Assembly (NCBI GenBank): GCA_031253625.1
Contig: JAIRVZ010000122.1
Location: forward strand, 1-64,000
Reading direction: 5' to 3'
Source: Dysgonamonadaceae bacterium
GTDB lineage: Bacteria; Bacteroidota; Bacteroidia; Bacteroidales; Azobacteroidaceae
Length of the DNA stretch: 64,000 nt
Made by a program: the position numbers and the translations under genes. This document shows, piece by piece, positions 19,083-28,225 of the stretch. Numbering within the stretch: the stretch's first letter is position 1; every line of letters starts with the position of its first letter. The notes below the pieces were generated by a model. It saw only the letters and a list, made by a program, of their open reading frames with translations, did no database searches and was not told where the DNA came from.

Positions 19083-19748
19083 ATGGGAAAAGAAACGAAA
19101 CCACTCAAAGAATACGAATATCCGGAACCGGAAGAAGAAAACATTAATAAAGTAGAAGATCCTGCTACCGCTTACGGCCTTCAGCGCTACTCTTATGCCG
19201 ATTATTTATCATGGACTGATGATGTAATGCGAGAATTGCTGAATGGAATTGTTTATACGTTTGCTGCGCCTTTCCGCAATCATGCGAAAGTCATTTCTAC
19301 ACTTATGATAAAAGCTGACGCTTTTATAACAAGAAGAAAAGGTAAATGCGAAATTTATACTGCTTCATTCGATGTTCGTTTGCCGCTGAATGGAAGTACG
19401 GAAGATAATAAAATCTATAATGTGGTTCAGCCTGATATTTGTGTCGTTTGCGATCCATCGAAATTAGATAAAAGAGGATGTATCGGCGCTCCTGATCTGA
19501 TTGTGGAAGTGATTTCGCCAAGCACTGCTAAAAAAGATTTGAACGAGAAACACAATCTTTACGAAGCTGCCGGTGTTTACGAATATTGGGTGGTTTATCC
19601 TAAAGACAAAGCCGTTACTGTTTTCCTTTTGCAAGAGGATAGGCAATTTGATACCGGCACTACTTATCAAATAATTGATAAAAAAGTCCGTGTTCCGGTT
19701 CATACTTTAGAAGGATTAATCATTAATTTAGACGAACTTTTTGAATAA
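19083..19748 (+). CDS. Uma2 family (DUF820) putative endonuclease
   Basis: 221 residues. PD-(D/E)XK-fold family of unknown target, abundant in cyanobacteria and present in Bacteroidota. The motif order is visible: an acidic N-terminal tail, YSYADYLSWTDD, the metal-binding aspartate in VVQPDICVVCDPSKLDKRGC, then APDLIVEVISPSTAKKDLNE (E-V-I in place of E-x-K) and YEAAGVYEYWVVYPKDKA. The role of these proteins is not known; a nuclease is inferred from the fold only. The radical SAM gene starts 11 bp later. Confidence 0.85.
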   Translation: MGKETKPLKEYEYPEPEEENINKVEDPATAYGLQRYSYADYLSWTDDVMRELLNGIVYTFAAPFRNHAKVISTLMIKADAFITRRKGKCEIYTASFDVRLPLNGSTEDNKIYNVVQPDICVVCDPSKLDKRGCIGAPDLIVEVISPSTAKKDLNEKHNLYEAAGVYEYWVVYPKDKAVTVFLLQEDRQFDTGTTYQIIDKKVRVPVHTLEGLIINLDELFE

Positions 19749-19759
19749 AAATACAACTT

Positions 19760-20530
19760 ATGTTATTTCACGAAATCGTTTTTGGCCCTATCAAAAGCCG
19801 CCGTTTGGGAATTTCTTTAGGCATTAATTTACTGCCGACTTCCGGAAAAATCTGTACTTTCGACTGTATCTATTGTGAATGTGGATACAACGCCGACGGT
19901 CGCACCAAACAAGGCTTTCCGCCACGCGAAACAGTTGCACAGGCGCTTAAGGCTAAATTACAAGAATTAAAATCCTCCGGAATCACTCCCGATGTAATTA
20001 CATTTTCCGGAAATGGAGAACCGACATTGCATCCCGAATTTGAAAGCATTATCGATGATACAATCGAATTTCGGAACAAATATTTTCCTCAAGCCAAAAT
20101 CAGTGTACTTTCCAATTCTACAATGATTGATAAAGAAAGTGTTTTTAGGGCGTTAAATAAAATTGATAATAATATTTTGAAATTAGATTCTGTTTTTGAC
20201 GACAGTGCAAAATTAATAGACCAGCCTTTGCAATCATCTTTTTCTGTTACCAAGTTAATTGAAAATCTGAAACGATTTAAAGGGAATCTTATTATTCAAA
20301 CCATCTTTTTGAAAGGCGTTCATAACGGGCAATATATCGACAATACCAACGAAGAAGAAGTAAACGCATGGATTAACGTTTTGAAAGAAATCAATCCCAA
20401 GCAAGTCATGATTTATACCATCGACCGTGCAACTCCCGAAAAAAATCTGCAAAAAATTTCGTTAGAAGAATTAAATATTATTGCAAAAAAACTCAAAAAA
20501 GCCGGATTTGATGTCAGTGTTTCGGGATAA
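19760..20530 (+). CDS. Radical SAM protein
   Basis: 256 residues. CTFDCIYCECGY near residue 33 has the CxxxCxxC arrangement that binds the [4Fe-4S] cluster with SAM. VITFSGNGEPTLHPEF is the GGE-like SAM-binding block, and SVLSNSTMI follows as in the COG0731 family related to archaeal wybutosine enzymes. The substrate of these bacterial homologues is unknown. It probably shares a transcript with the Uma2-like gene upstream. No partner peptide or cofactor gene is adjacent. Confidence 0.85.
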   Translation: MLFHEIVFGPIKSRRLGISLGINLLPTSGKICTFDCIYCECGYNADGRTKQGFPPRETVAQALKAKLQELKSSGITPDVITFSGNGEPTLHPEFESIIDDTIEFRNKYFPQAKISVLSNSTMIDKESVFRALNKIDNNILKLDSVFDDSAKLIDQPLQSSFSVTKLIENLKRFKGNLIIQTIFLKGVHNGQYIDNTNEEEVNAWINVLKEINPKQVMIYTIDRATPEKNLQKISLEELNIIAKKLKKAGFDVSVSG

Positions 20531-20546
20531 GGAAATAAAAAATTAT

Positions 20547-20554
20547 TACCTTTG
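20547..20554 (+). promoter_or_regulatory. Promoter -7 box of the GH3 gene
   Basis: TACCTTTG, with no good -33 match. Because the box covers 20552, the upstream in-frame start there is unlikely, which supports the ATG at 20582. Confidence 0.5.
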
Positions 20555-20581
20555 GCATTTTGTAAATATAAAGACTTTAAA

Positions 20582-22087
20582 ATGATACTCGATAAATCGG
20601 CATTAATCTTATTTAAATCCCGTCTAAAAAGTATTGAACGCTTTGAAAAACACCCCGATATAGTTCAATCCGAACAATTTAACAACCTGATAAAAACAGC
20701 ACAAAACACAGAATGGGGCAAAATGTATGATTACGCCTCCATCCGGTCGTATGAAGATTTTGCATCTCGTGTTCCCCTACAAAATTATGAAAATATAAAA
20801 CCTTTTGTGGAACGCATCACAAAAGGCGAAAACAATATTCTTTGGCCTGAAAAAATCAGATGGATGGCCAAATCATCAGGAACAACCGATAAAAGTAAAT
20901 TTATTCCTGTTAGCGAATCATCGCTTCATGAATGCCATTATAAAGGAGGAAAAGATACGGTTGCTACTTATCTGAATAACAAGTCGGATAGCCGTCTTTT
21001 CTCCGGAAAAGGTTTGATATTGGGCGGAAGTTACAAACCAACAGCTTATAATCAACATGTAGTGGCAGGCGATTTATCTGCTGTACTTATCAACAATATG
21101 CACCCGTTGGCTAATTTTTTCAGAACACCATCAAAAAAAATCATCCTGATGGATGAGTGGGAAACTAAGCTGGAGGCTATTTGTCAAAGTACCATCAACG
21201 AAAATGTAACCAATCTATCAGGAGTGCCTTCTTGGTTTATGGTTTTGATTAAGAATATATTGGAACGTTCCGGTAAACAATATCTTACAGAAGTATGGCC
21301 TAACCTGGAAGTATTTTTCCATGGAGGCATCAGTTTTACGCCTTACAGAGAGCAATATCAAGCTCTTATTCCTTCTCCTCGAATGTGTTACATGGAAACT
21401 TACAATGCCTCGGAAGGATTTTTCGGCATTCAAAACGATTTGTCCGATTCTACTTTATTGTTGATGTTAGATTATGGCATTTTTTACGAATTTATTCCAT
21501 TAGAAGAAATCGGTTCGGATAATCCTAAAACATACCGGTTGCAAGATGTTGAACTGAACAAAAATTATGCTTTGGTAATGACAAGCAATAATGGTTTGTG
21601 GCGATACATCATTGGAGATACGGTTATGTTCAAAAACAAAAGTCCCTACAAATTTATAATCACCGGACGAACTCACCATTTCATCAATGCTTTTGGAGAA
21701 GAGCTGATGGTTAGCAATGCTGATAAAGCTTTGCATCGAGCATGTATGGAGAGTAAGTGTAAAATCAAAGAATATACGGCCGCTCCGGTATATATGTCTT
21801 CTGAAAATAAGGGCAGACACCAGTGGATAATCGAATTTGAAGAAGAACCGGTTTCATTAACCGAATTTACTACCGTTTTAGATAAAACGTTGCAAAGTTT
21901 GAATTCAGATTACGAGGCAAAACGCTACAAAAATATAACGCTCGATATGCCACTTATAACCGTTGCTCGCAAAAATCTGTTTTACGATTGGCTGAAAGAA
22001 CGAGGCAAATTGGGAGGGCAAAACAAAATTCCAAGATTATCGAATAATCGGGAGTATATGGATATTTTGCTAATTTTGAATAACTGA
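20582..22087 (+). CDS. GH3 family (auxin-responsive GH3-like) acyl-adenylate enzyme
   Basis: 501 residues from the ATG at 20582 (MILDKSALILFKSRLKSIER). ANL-superfamily fold of GH3/JAR1 type. ATP-binding blocks are WMAKSSGTTDKSKFIPVS (near residue 100), YNASEGFFGIQND and the hinge region YRYIIGDTVMF-like (LWRYIIGDTVMFKN), followed by ITGRTHHFINAFGEELMVSN. Plant GH3 enzymes join amino acids to jasmonate or auxin. Bacteroidota have many copies whose acyl acid and acceptor are unknown, so an acid-amido synthetase role is inferred only from the family. It ends 11 bp before the convergent maf gene. Confidence 0.87.
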   Translation: MILDKSALILFKSRLKSIERFEKHPDIVQSEQFNNLIKTAQNTEWGKMYDYASIRSYEDFASRVPLQNYENIKPFVERITKGENNILWPEKIRWMAKSSGTTDKSKFIPVSESSLHECHYKGGKDTVATYLNNKSDSRLFSGKGLILGGSYKPTAYNQHVVAGDLSAVLINNMHPLANFFRTPSKKIILMDEWETKLEAICQSTINENVTNLSGVPSWFMVLIKNILERSGKQYLTEVWPNLEVFFHGGISFTPYREQYQALIPSPRMCYMETYNASEGFFGIQNDLSDSTLLLMLDYGIFYEFIPLEEIGSDNPKTYRLQDVELNKNYALVMTSNNGLWRYIIGDTVMFKNKSPYKFIITGRTHHFINAFGEELMVSNADKALHRACMESKCKIKEYTAAPVYMSSENKGRHQWIIEFEEEPVSLTEFTTVLDKTLQSLNSDYEAKRYKNITLDMPLITVARKNLFYDWLKERGKLGGQNKIPRLSNNREYMDILLILNN

Positions 22088-22097
22088 AGTCAATTAT

Positions 22098-22670
22098 TCA
22101 AAACTGTTTCAAGTGTTGATATAACATCCTCACCGGCAATCCCATAACATTATAAAAAGATCCTTCGAGGCTTTCTACACCAATATAACCAATCCATTCT
22201 TGCACACCATACGAACCGGCTTTGTCGTAGGGTTTGTATTTTTCAACATAATATTGGATTTCGGAATCTTCCAAATCGGCAAATTTCACTTTAGATACGG
22301 CCGAAAAAACAACCTGCTTATCTTTTGAGGTAAGACAAACGCCCGTAATCACTTCATGTGTTTTTCCCGACAAGGCTTTTAACATGGAAAAAGCATCTGC
22401 TGCATCGACCGGCTTTCCGTAGACTTTATTATCCAACCAAACAATGGTATCTGCCGTAATCAGCAGGTTTTTCTCATCCAAAAACTGTCTGTAAGCATCT
22501 GCTTTGACTTTGGCAATGTAAACCGGGATTTCTAATCCCGGTAAATTTTCGGGGAAAGATTCGTCTATATCAGGCAAGGTTTTTACTTCAAACGGAATAT
22601 CTAATCCGGCCAATAATTCTTTTCTTCTTGGCGAATTAGATGCTAATATAATATTGTATTTCAATAACAT
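22098..22670 (-). CDS. maf: Maf family nucleoside triphosphate pyrophosphatase
   Basis: 190 residues. House-cleaning enzyme that hydrolyses non-canonical or modified NTPs (dTTP/UTP type in many Maf proteins). The signature ASNSPRRKELLAGL is at residues 10-23; then DESFPENL, VAxxKA-like YIAKVKADAY, and ITADTIVWLDNKVYGKP with the catalytic aspartate. The C-terminal GSYGVQEWIGYIGVESLEGS is typical. It follows ispG by 15 bp on the same strand and is the last gene of the rpoN-gcvH-purE-ispG-maf run. Confidence 0.94.
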   Translation of the reverse strand: MLLKYNIILASNSPRRKELLAGLDIPFEVKTLPDIDESFPENLPGLEIPVYIAKVKADAYRQFLDEKNLLITADTIVWLDNKVYGKPVDAADAFSMLKALSGKTHEVITGVCLTSKDKQVVFSAVSKVKFADLEDSEIQYYVEKYKPYDKAGSYGVQEWIGYIGVESLEGSFYNVMGLPVRMLYQHLKQF

Positions 22671-22685
22671 AAGAGGAGTTTCTCT

Positions 22686-23849
22686 TTAATCTTTCCAATC
22701 GCCATGCTTTTTTATCAAGGCAATTAAGTGTTCAACGGCCTCTTCTTCGGGAATATTTTTCTCCATACATTCCTTGCCTTTGTAGAGGTAAACTTTGCCT
22801 TTGCCCGCTCCTACATAGCCGTAGTCAGCATCGGCCATTTCTCCGGGACCATTGACGATGCAACCCATGATGCCGATTTTCAAGCCGGTAAGATGTGATG
22901 TAGCTTGCTTGATGCTTTTGATGGTCGATTGCAAATCATACAATGTGCGCCCGCAACCGGGACATGAAATATATTCGGTTTTTGTAATCCGTGTACGGGT
23001 TGCCTGCAAAATACCAAAAGCCACAGGAATTTCATTTTCAGGATCTTCCGATAATGAAACACGGATTGTATCACCAATGCCGTCAACAAGTAGTGCGCCG
23101 ATACCAATTGCCGATTTGAGCCTGCCATCTTCTCCATCTCCTGCCTCAGTAACACCTAAATGGAGCGGAAAATGAAAATCTTCGGCACACATTCTTTCTG
23201 CCAACAAACGCACAGCTTGCACCATCAATACTGTGTTTGACGACTTGAGCGAAATAACAACCTTCTCAAAACTTTCCTCACGGCAAATACGCAAGATTTC
23301 CAAACAGCTTTCCACCATTCCGAGCGGTGTGTCGCCATAGCGGTTCATCATTCGCTCACTGAGCGAGCCATGATTAACACCAACGCGAATGGCGGTGTTG
23401 TGCTTTTTGCAAATATTCAGAAAATGAATAAATTTCTCTTTCAGTAAAAGCCGTTCTTGTTCAAATTCTTCGTCGGTATAATCGGACAAATCCTTTTTAA
23501 TTGATTTCACAAAATTGCCCGGATTAATGCGCACTTTTTCCACATATTGCGCTGCCACTTCAGCTGTAGCAGGATTGAAATGAATATCGGCAACAAGAGG
23601 TGTATCTCCGTAACCGCGCTGCGTCAATTCGGCTTTAATATTTTTCAGATTTTCAGCCTCGCGCACACCCTGCGCTGTGAGCCGCACCAACTCGCCACCT
23701 GCCTCAATGATACGGATTGCCTGTTCCACACACGCAACAGTATCCATTGTGTTGGTATTGAGCATCGATTGCACCCGCACAGGATTTTCACCACCCATAG
23801 CGAGTTTGCCGATTTGTACGACAGAAGATTTGCGACGCGAGTTATTCAT
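22686..23849 (-). CDS. ispG: 4-hydroxy-3-methylbut-2-en-1-yl diphosphate synthase (compact form)
   Basis: 387 residues. [4Fe-4S] enzyme of the MEP isoprenoid pathway that converts MEcPP to HMBPP. It has an N-terminal TIM barrel (VRVQSMLNTNTMDT, VADIHFNPATAEVAA, VRINPGNF, IRVGVNHGSL) and a C-terminal Fe-S domain with ISCPGCGRTLYDLQ and GIMGCIVNGPGEMADADYG. Side motifs such as GVTEAGDGEDGRLKSAIGIG and GYVGAGKGKVYLYKG resemble the large plant/Bacteroidota type. The big insertion domain that usually separates barrel and Fe-S domain in that type (proteins of about 600 residues or more) is missing: IPVAFGILQATRTRITKTEY bridges them directly. Confidence 0.95.
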   Translation of the reverse strand: MNNSRRKSSVVQIGKLAMGGENPVRVQSMLNTNTMDTVACVEQAIRIIEAGGELVRLTAQGVREAENLKNIKAELTQRGYGDTPLVADIHFNPATAEVAAQYVEKVRINPGNFVKSIKKDLSDYTDEEFEQERLLLKEKFIHFLNICKKHNTAIRVGVNHGSLSERMMNRYGDTPLGMVESCLEILRICREESFEKVVISLKSSNTVLMVQAVRLLAERMCAEDFHFPLHLGVTEAGDGEDGRLKSAIGIGALLVDGIGDTIRVSLSEDPENEIPVAFGILQATRTRITKTEYISCPGCGRTLYDLQSTIKSIKQATSHLTGLKIGIMGCIVNGPGEMADADYGYVGAGKGKVYLYKGKECMEKNIPEEEAVEHLIALIKKHGDWKD

Positions 23850-23863
23850 CTTGAGAGTCTTTT

Positions 23864-23958
23864 ATAGAACGCGGATGACGCAGATAACGCGGATTTACGC
23901 AGATAAAATAATTTAAAATCCGCGACAATCCGCGTTATCTGCGTCATCCGCGTTCTAT
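23864..23958. repeat. 95-bp inverted repeat between purE and ispG
   Basis: Perfect 32-bp arms at 23864-23895 and 23927-23958, built from AACGCGGATGACGCAGATAA-type units. The same family occurs at 53453-53566. It fills the gap of the minus-strand run between the purE stop and the ispG start. Confidence 0.88.
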
Positions 23959-24465
23959 TTAATTAGTTTTGTATTTGAATTTTATAGTAGAAAGTTCTTC
24001 GTTGGCTTGAACGATTTTCTTTTTCAGATCTTCTTTGTAATGAACTAATTTCTTTTGCAGGTCTTTATCTCCGGTTGCCATTATTTGCACAGCTAAAATA
24101 CCGGCATTCATTGCACCATTGATACCCACGGTTGCCACCGGAATTCCGGGAGGCATTTGAACAATCGCCAGCAAAGCATCCATTCCGTCTAACGACGCAT
24201 TGATGGGCACCCCGATAACCGGAAGTGTTGTCATTGAGGCGATCACTCCGGGTAAGTGAGCGGCCATCCCTGCAGCTGCGATAATCACTTGTATTCCTCT
24301 GTCTTTCGCGTGTTTTGCAAAATGTTCAACTTCGGCCGGAGTACGATGTGCCGATAAAGCGTTTATTTCGAAAGGAATTTCGAATTCGTCAAAAATTTTT
24401 GCTGCCTTTTCCATAACAGGAAAATCAGAGGTGCTTCCCATAATTATGCTTACGATTGGTTTCAT
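23959..24465 (-). CDS. purE: N5-carboxyaminoimidazole ribonucleotide mutase
   Basis: 168 residues. Purine synthesis enzyme that moves the carboxyl group of N5-CAIR to give CAIR. PurE signatures are complete: IIMGSTSDFPVM near the N-terminus, INALSAHRTPAEVEHFAKHA with the catalytic histidine, VIIAAAGMAAHLPGVIAS, and LLAIVQMPPGIPVATVGING. Length is normal for class I PurE. It begins 3 bp after gcvH. No other purine gene is in the window. Confidence 0.96.
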   Translation of the reverse strand: MKPIVSIIMGSTSDFPVMEKAAKIFDEFEIPFEINALSAHRTPAEVEHFAKHAKDRGIQVIIAAAGMAAHLPGVIASMTTLPVIGVPINASLDGMDALLAIVQMPPGIPVATVGINGAMNAGILAVQIMATGDKDLQKKLVHYKEDLKKKIVQANEELSTIKFKYKTN

Positions 24466-24468
24466 ATT

Positions 24469-24849
24469 TTATTTTCCAATAAATGTTTTATATTCTGCTA
24501 CCGGCATTAACCCGTCGACTTCTGCCGGATTTGACAATTTGACTTTAATAATCCAACCTTCTTCATAAGGAGAATTATTGACTAATTCGGGATGATCTTC
24601 TAAGGCTGCATTAAGTTCCAAGACTTCGCCTGATACGGGTATCATCAAATCGGAAACCGTTTTTACGGCCTCAATCGAGCCAAAAACCTCACCTTGTTCA
24701 ATAGTTTCGCCAACAGTATCTACGTCAACAAAAACGATTTCGCCCAATTCACTTTGCGCATAATCTGTAATACCGATATAGGCTTCACCACCTTCCAAAC
24801 GAATCCATTCGTGATCGTTTGTGTACTTTAAGTTTTCAGGAAACAACAT
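24469..24849 (-). CDS. gcvH: Glycine cleavage system H protein
   Basis: 126 residues. Lipoyl carrier of the glycine cleavage complex; it shuttles the aminomethyl group between GcvP, GcvT and the L protein. The lipoylation site is K63 within [40 protein letters not shown] at the N-terminus and [20 protein letters not shown] at the C-terminus are classic. It lies between rpoN (46 bp upstream) and purE; gcvP and gcvT are not in this window. Confidence 0.97.
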   Translation of the reverse strand: MLFPENLKYTNDHEWIRLEGGEAYIGITDYAQSELGEIVFVDVDTVGETIEQGEVFGSIEAVKTVSDLMIPVSGEVLELNAALEDHPELVNNSPYEEGWIIKVKLSNPAEVDGLMPVAEYKTFIGK

Positions 24850-24895
24850 ATTTAATAATGATTAATGTTTAGTGATTAATGATTAATTTGGGGAA

Positions 24896-26359
24896 TTAAA
24901 TTTCTTTTCTCATACGGGCAACCGGGATTCCCAATTGCTCTCTGTATTTTGCTATTGTTCTTCGGGCTACTTCATAGCCTTTGTCTTTCAGCACTTTCAC
25001 CAAAGCATCGTCGGTGAGAGGTTTTGATTTATCCTCTTCTTCGATGCTCTCTTTCAAGATTGCTTTCACTTCGCGTGTTGAAACTTCTTCTCCGGCCTCA
25101 TTGATTAATCCTTCAGAGAAAAAATATTTCAACGGGAAAGTTCCGTAATTGGTTTGCACATATTTGCTATTACTAACCCTCGAAATGGTAGATATATCGT
25201 AGCCGCTCAAATCCGCTACATCTTTCAATATCATTGGCTTTAAGTCGGATTCTTCTCCCGATAAGAAGAAATCTTTTTGAAACTCGATGATTGCCAGCAT
25301 GGTATCTCGCAATGTGTTTTGCCTTTGCCGAACAGCATCGATAAACCAACGGGCAGAATCCAATTTTTGTTTTACAAAGATAAGTGCGTCTTTTTGTTCT
25401 GTCGATGTGTTTTTCTTATTCTTGTTATAATCATCAAACATATCGACATACTCTCTACTTACCCTCAATTCCGGAATATTTTGATTAGCCATATTGAAAA
25501 TAAGTTCCCCATTGATGGCTTCCACAACAAAATCAGGCATTATCTGCGACAACTTGGAGTCTAAATTGATATCCCACGCATTACCGGGTTTAGGATTCAG
25601 AATCACGATCTCATGGATAATATCTTTTAACTGCTCCTCTGTAACCTCAAGCGTTTTGAGAATTTTTTCGTAATGTTTTTTCGAAAATTCCTGAAAATAT
25701 TCGGTCAAGATACAGAGAGCACACTGCCGTTCGGGAGTAGACTCTTTCCTTTTTAATTGCAAGATTAAACATTCCTGCAAATCTGAGGCAGCAATTCCGG
25801 GAGGATCCAATGCTTTGATAATCTTCAGTACTTCTTGAATTTCCTCAACAGACACTTCCATTCCATATTGAAATGCCAAATCGTCGGAAATGGCCGACAA
25901 ATCGCGACGTAAATAGCCGTCTTCATCAATATTTCCGATTAAATATTCTCCGATTTTCAGTTCACTTTCCGAGACGTTCCTTAATTGCAGTTGCCCGAGT
26001 AGATTTTCCTGAAAAGATTCACCTTCCGAATAAGGAATAAATTCCCGTCGGTCGTCATCTTTCGAATAATTGTTTTCTTGTAGTTTATAATCGGGGATGT
26101 CGTCTTCTGTTCGATAATCTCCAAGCGATAAATCTATATCCGAATCTGCCTGCGGATCATAATCATCACTTTCGGGCAAGTCGATTTCATTTTCGGCCGT
26201 ATCAAAATCATTGCCTTCTTCCAATGCAGGATTTTCCTCAATTTCCTGATTGATTCTATCTTCGAGTTCAAGAGAGGTCAACTCCAACATTTTTATCTGT
26301 TGGATTTGCAAAGGAGATAATTTCTGTTGTAACTTTTGACTGAGTTGTTGCTTTATCAT
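24896..26359 (-). CDS. rpoN: RNA polymerase sigma-54 factor
   Basis: 487 residues. Alternative sigma factor that needs enhancer-binding ATPases and reads -24/-12 promoters. Region I is glutamine- and leucine-rich (KQQLSQKLQQKLSPLQIQQI), region II is very acidic (about residues 45-115), then come the core-binding domain and the C-terminal RpoN box ARRTIAKYREQLGIPVARMR. Full length. No enhancer-binding protein or clear -24/-12 site was seen nearby. It is first in a same-strand run with gcvH, purE, ispG and maf. Confidence 0.96.
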   Translation of the reverse strand: MIKQQLSQKLQQKLSPLQIQQIKMLELTSLELEDRINQEIEENPALEEGNDFDTAENEIDLPESDDYDPQADSDIDLSLGDYRTEDDIPDYKLQENNYSKDDDRREFIPYSEGESFQENLLGQLQLRNVSESELKIGEYLIGNIDEDGYLRRDLSAISDDLAFQYGMEVSVEEIQEVLKIIKALDPPGIAASDLQECLILQLKRKESTPERQCALCILTEYFQEFSKKHYEKILKTLEVTEEQLKDIIHEIVILNPKPGNAWDINLDSKLSQIMPDFVVEAINGELIFNMANQNIPELRVSREYVDMFDDYNKNKKNTSTEQKDALIFVKQKLDSARWFIDAVRQRQNTLRDTMLAIIEFQKDFFLSGEESDLKPMILKDVADLSGYDISTISRVSNSKYVQTNYGTFPLKYFFSEGLINEAGEEVSTREVKAILKESIEEEDKSKPLTDDALVKVLKDKGYEVARRTIAKYREQLGIPVARMRKEI

Positions 26360-26380
26360 ATTCCATATAGAAAAACATCA

Positions 26381-26388
26381 CAAAGATA
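26381..26388 (-). promoter_or_regulatory. Promoter -7 box of rpoN
   Basis: TATCTTTG on the minus strand, 21 bp before the rpoN ATG; no clear -33 match. It overlaps the region just past the DUF1080 gene end. Confidence 0.45.
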
Positions 26389-26404
26389 GAAAAAAAAGTC
26401 TTCT

Positions 26405-27043
26405 TTACTTCTGTTTAACAATCACATTACGAAATTCAATTTCTTTACCTTCACTCTGTAAACCAATATATCCTGATTTAGAGGAAATTCCTGTGATTTG
26501 ATTCTGTAGTTCGCCATTAATCCATACCGTAATCGTATCGTTGCCTACAGTAATTTCAGCTTTATTCCACTCTCCCACCGGATTTTCGTTCGATAGATTC
26601 ATCTTTGAAATTATACTGGGTTTTTGAACGGTCGAATCGGCCATATTCGCGATATACTCGTTACTGGTAGCACCTCCCGCATTAATCAAATCACCGGCAT
26701 CTCCGGCTTTTAATTGAATTTCGTACATTGTCGGCCAAATGCCATCTTTGCATATATTCACGAAAATACCACTGTTGGTGGCCTCATTTATCCAACGCCA
26801 TTCTACGCTCAATTCGTAATCGGAATAAGTCTCCATGGTGCGGATGTAGCCGAAATCGCCACGCGCACGAATCACTCCATCTTCTATGGAAAACACTTCA
26901 GTCGGGTCAATGCTGTCTTTCAGTTCGATATACCACTCGGAGATAGGACGCATTGCGAGATTAATCCCTTGCTCTTTTTTTTCGCAACCGGAAACAAGCA
27001 GCATTACACTTATTGCAGTTAAAATAAAATGATTGATTTTCAT
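26405..27043 (-). CDS. DUF1080 (3-keto-disaccharide hydrolase-like) lipoprotein
   Basis: 212 residues. Signal peptide with lipobox (MKINHFILTAISVMLLVSGC, cysteine at residue 20), so it is predicted to be a lipoprotein. The rest is one concanavalin/LamG-like DUF1080 domain: IEDGVIRARGDFGYIRTMET, YSDYELSVEWRWINEATNSG, YEIQLKAGDAGD, WNKAEITVGNDTITVWING, and the end GYIGLQSEGKEIEFRNVIVK. Some family members hydrolyse 3-keto-glycosides; the substrate here is unknown. It is divergent from a second lipoprotein gene. Confidence 0.88.
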   Translation of the reverse strand: MKINHFILTAISVMLLVSGCEKKEQGINLAMRPISEWYIELKDSIDPTEVFSIEDGVIRARGDFGYIRTMETYSDYELSVEWRWINEATNSGIFVNICKDGIWPTMYEIQLKAGDAGDLINAGGATSNEYIANMADSTVQKPSIISKMNLSNENPVGEWNKAEITVGNDTITVWINGELQNQITGISSKSGYIGLQSEGKEIEFRNVIVKQK

Positions 27044-27167
27044 AACAAATGATTTTTCAGGTATTAATTTAAAAACATCGCAAGGTACAAAAAAAGGGAA
27101 TAGGATAAAAATAAAATGCTAAAAATAAAATATTTTGGTATTTTTTTCAAAAAAAGAAAAATCATGC

Positions 27168-27175
27168 TAATTTTG
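27168..27175 (+). promoter_or_regulatory. Possible promoter -7 box of the 27220 lipoprotein gene
   Basis: TAATTTTG, about 45 bp before the ATG at 27220; -33 region weak. The rest of the 27044-27219 gap is A/T rich and shows nothing else. Confidence 0.4.
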
Positions 27176-27219
27176 TAAATAGTATATGTGTTTAAAAATA
27201 AATCTTAAAATTGACAGAT

Positions 27220-28140
27220 ATGAAAAGTGTCTTAAAAAACGCAATAATCATGCTGGTGTTAGTGACAATTACCTTCGCATGTAATAAAGACCCTGAAATG
27301 AACTTTAATGAAGGAGAGGAGTTTTGTTCGTGTCTTACCATGGATAATATTAACAAAACAATTCCCATTGTTAATGATTTTTTAGCAAGGTTGCCTAATG
27401 AAATGAGGCTTAACAATGGTTATGAACACAGTGAGCAGATTTATGAACTTTTAGTAAAATGGCTAAAATCATTCCCTTGTGACACTGATGCAAAGATTTT
27501 GATTGGAAAGGATTGGGAATGGGGGCATGATGTGATATGTGGAGTTGCTATTTCGATTAAAGACAACGAAATGGTCAGAGAACTTGAATTTGATTTTGCA
27601 TGTATTGATAACAGGTACACTTTCACGCAAATTGCAGGTTATCTCTATGACAAACAAGACGCTATCCATGTAGCGACAAAGTATACCAAAATGGATGATT
27701 TGTTTGGTTTTATTAATTCTCTTGAGTTTGATGTAAAGGAAATTCAATATGGAACATTTATATCGTCGTTGCCATCTGACTCGACTAATCTTAAAAATAT
27801 TACAAACACTCTAAAGGCAAAACCATATACTCGTGATTATTGGGTTGTTGGGCATTTGAATTGGTATCTTTCCGGAATTACTTTTTTCGTTCAGTTATAC
27901 GATATGCACAACAGGGACTATCAGGCAAATTGGATTAAAACAATGGATGAATATAAACTTATTGAGTACGATTACCCTGATTACAAAGAATCAGTAATTG
28001 ACGGTATTGTTTACGGCCCCGGAGATGTAATTGTGTTCATGATTCCTGAAGGGACAGGCAAACAATGGGAAACGAAGTTCATGGAATATGATTTTGTTCG
28101 TTGGGCTCAAATGAGTTATACGCGATATACAATACGTTGA
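27220..28140 (+). CDS. Hypothetical lipoprotein
   Basis: 306 residues from the ATG at 27220 (MKSVLKNAIIMLVLVTITFA then C, a lipobox). The segment following, CSCLTMDNINKTIPIVNDFL and WLKSFPCDTDAKILIG, resembles an N-terminal domain seen in many Bacteroidota lipoproteins of unknown function. The C-terminal half (VVGHLNWYLSGITFFVQLYD, GPGDVIVFMIPEGTGKQWET) matches nothing I recognise. Codon and base use look like the surroundings. No homologue is nearby; the flavin-binding protein downstream is 85 bp away and may be independent. Confidence 0.8.
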   Translation: MKSVLKNAIIMLVLVTITFACNKDPEMNFNEGEEFCSCLTMDNINKTIPIVNDFLARLPNEMRLNNGYEHSEQIYELLVKWLKSFPCDTDAKILIGKDWEWGHDVICGVAISIKDNEMVRELEFDFACIDNRYTFTQIAGYLYDKQDAIHVATKYTKMDDLFGFINSLEFDVKEIQYGTFISSLPSDSTNLKNITNTLKAKPYTRDYWVVGHLNWYLSGITFFVQLYDMHNRDYQANWIKTMDEYKLIEYDYPDYKESVIDGIVYGPGDVIVFMIPEGTGKQWETKFMEYDFVRWAQMSYTRYTIR

Positions 28141-28225
28141 TATATGAATTTTACATAGAATACCCGATAAAAACAGAAAAACAAGAGTATAAACCGTCCG
28201 ACAAAAACACAAAAAGGAAAAAAAC

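Noticed and set aside
20552-20581. Longer start for the GH3 protein
   Set aside because: It would overlap the TACCTTTG promoter box, and the extra residues do not match the family.
27044-27219. Possible small RNA or gene in the gap between the two lipoprotein genes
   Set aside because: Only AT-rich sequence and weak promoter boxes; no frame or hairpin of note.
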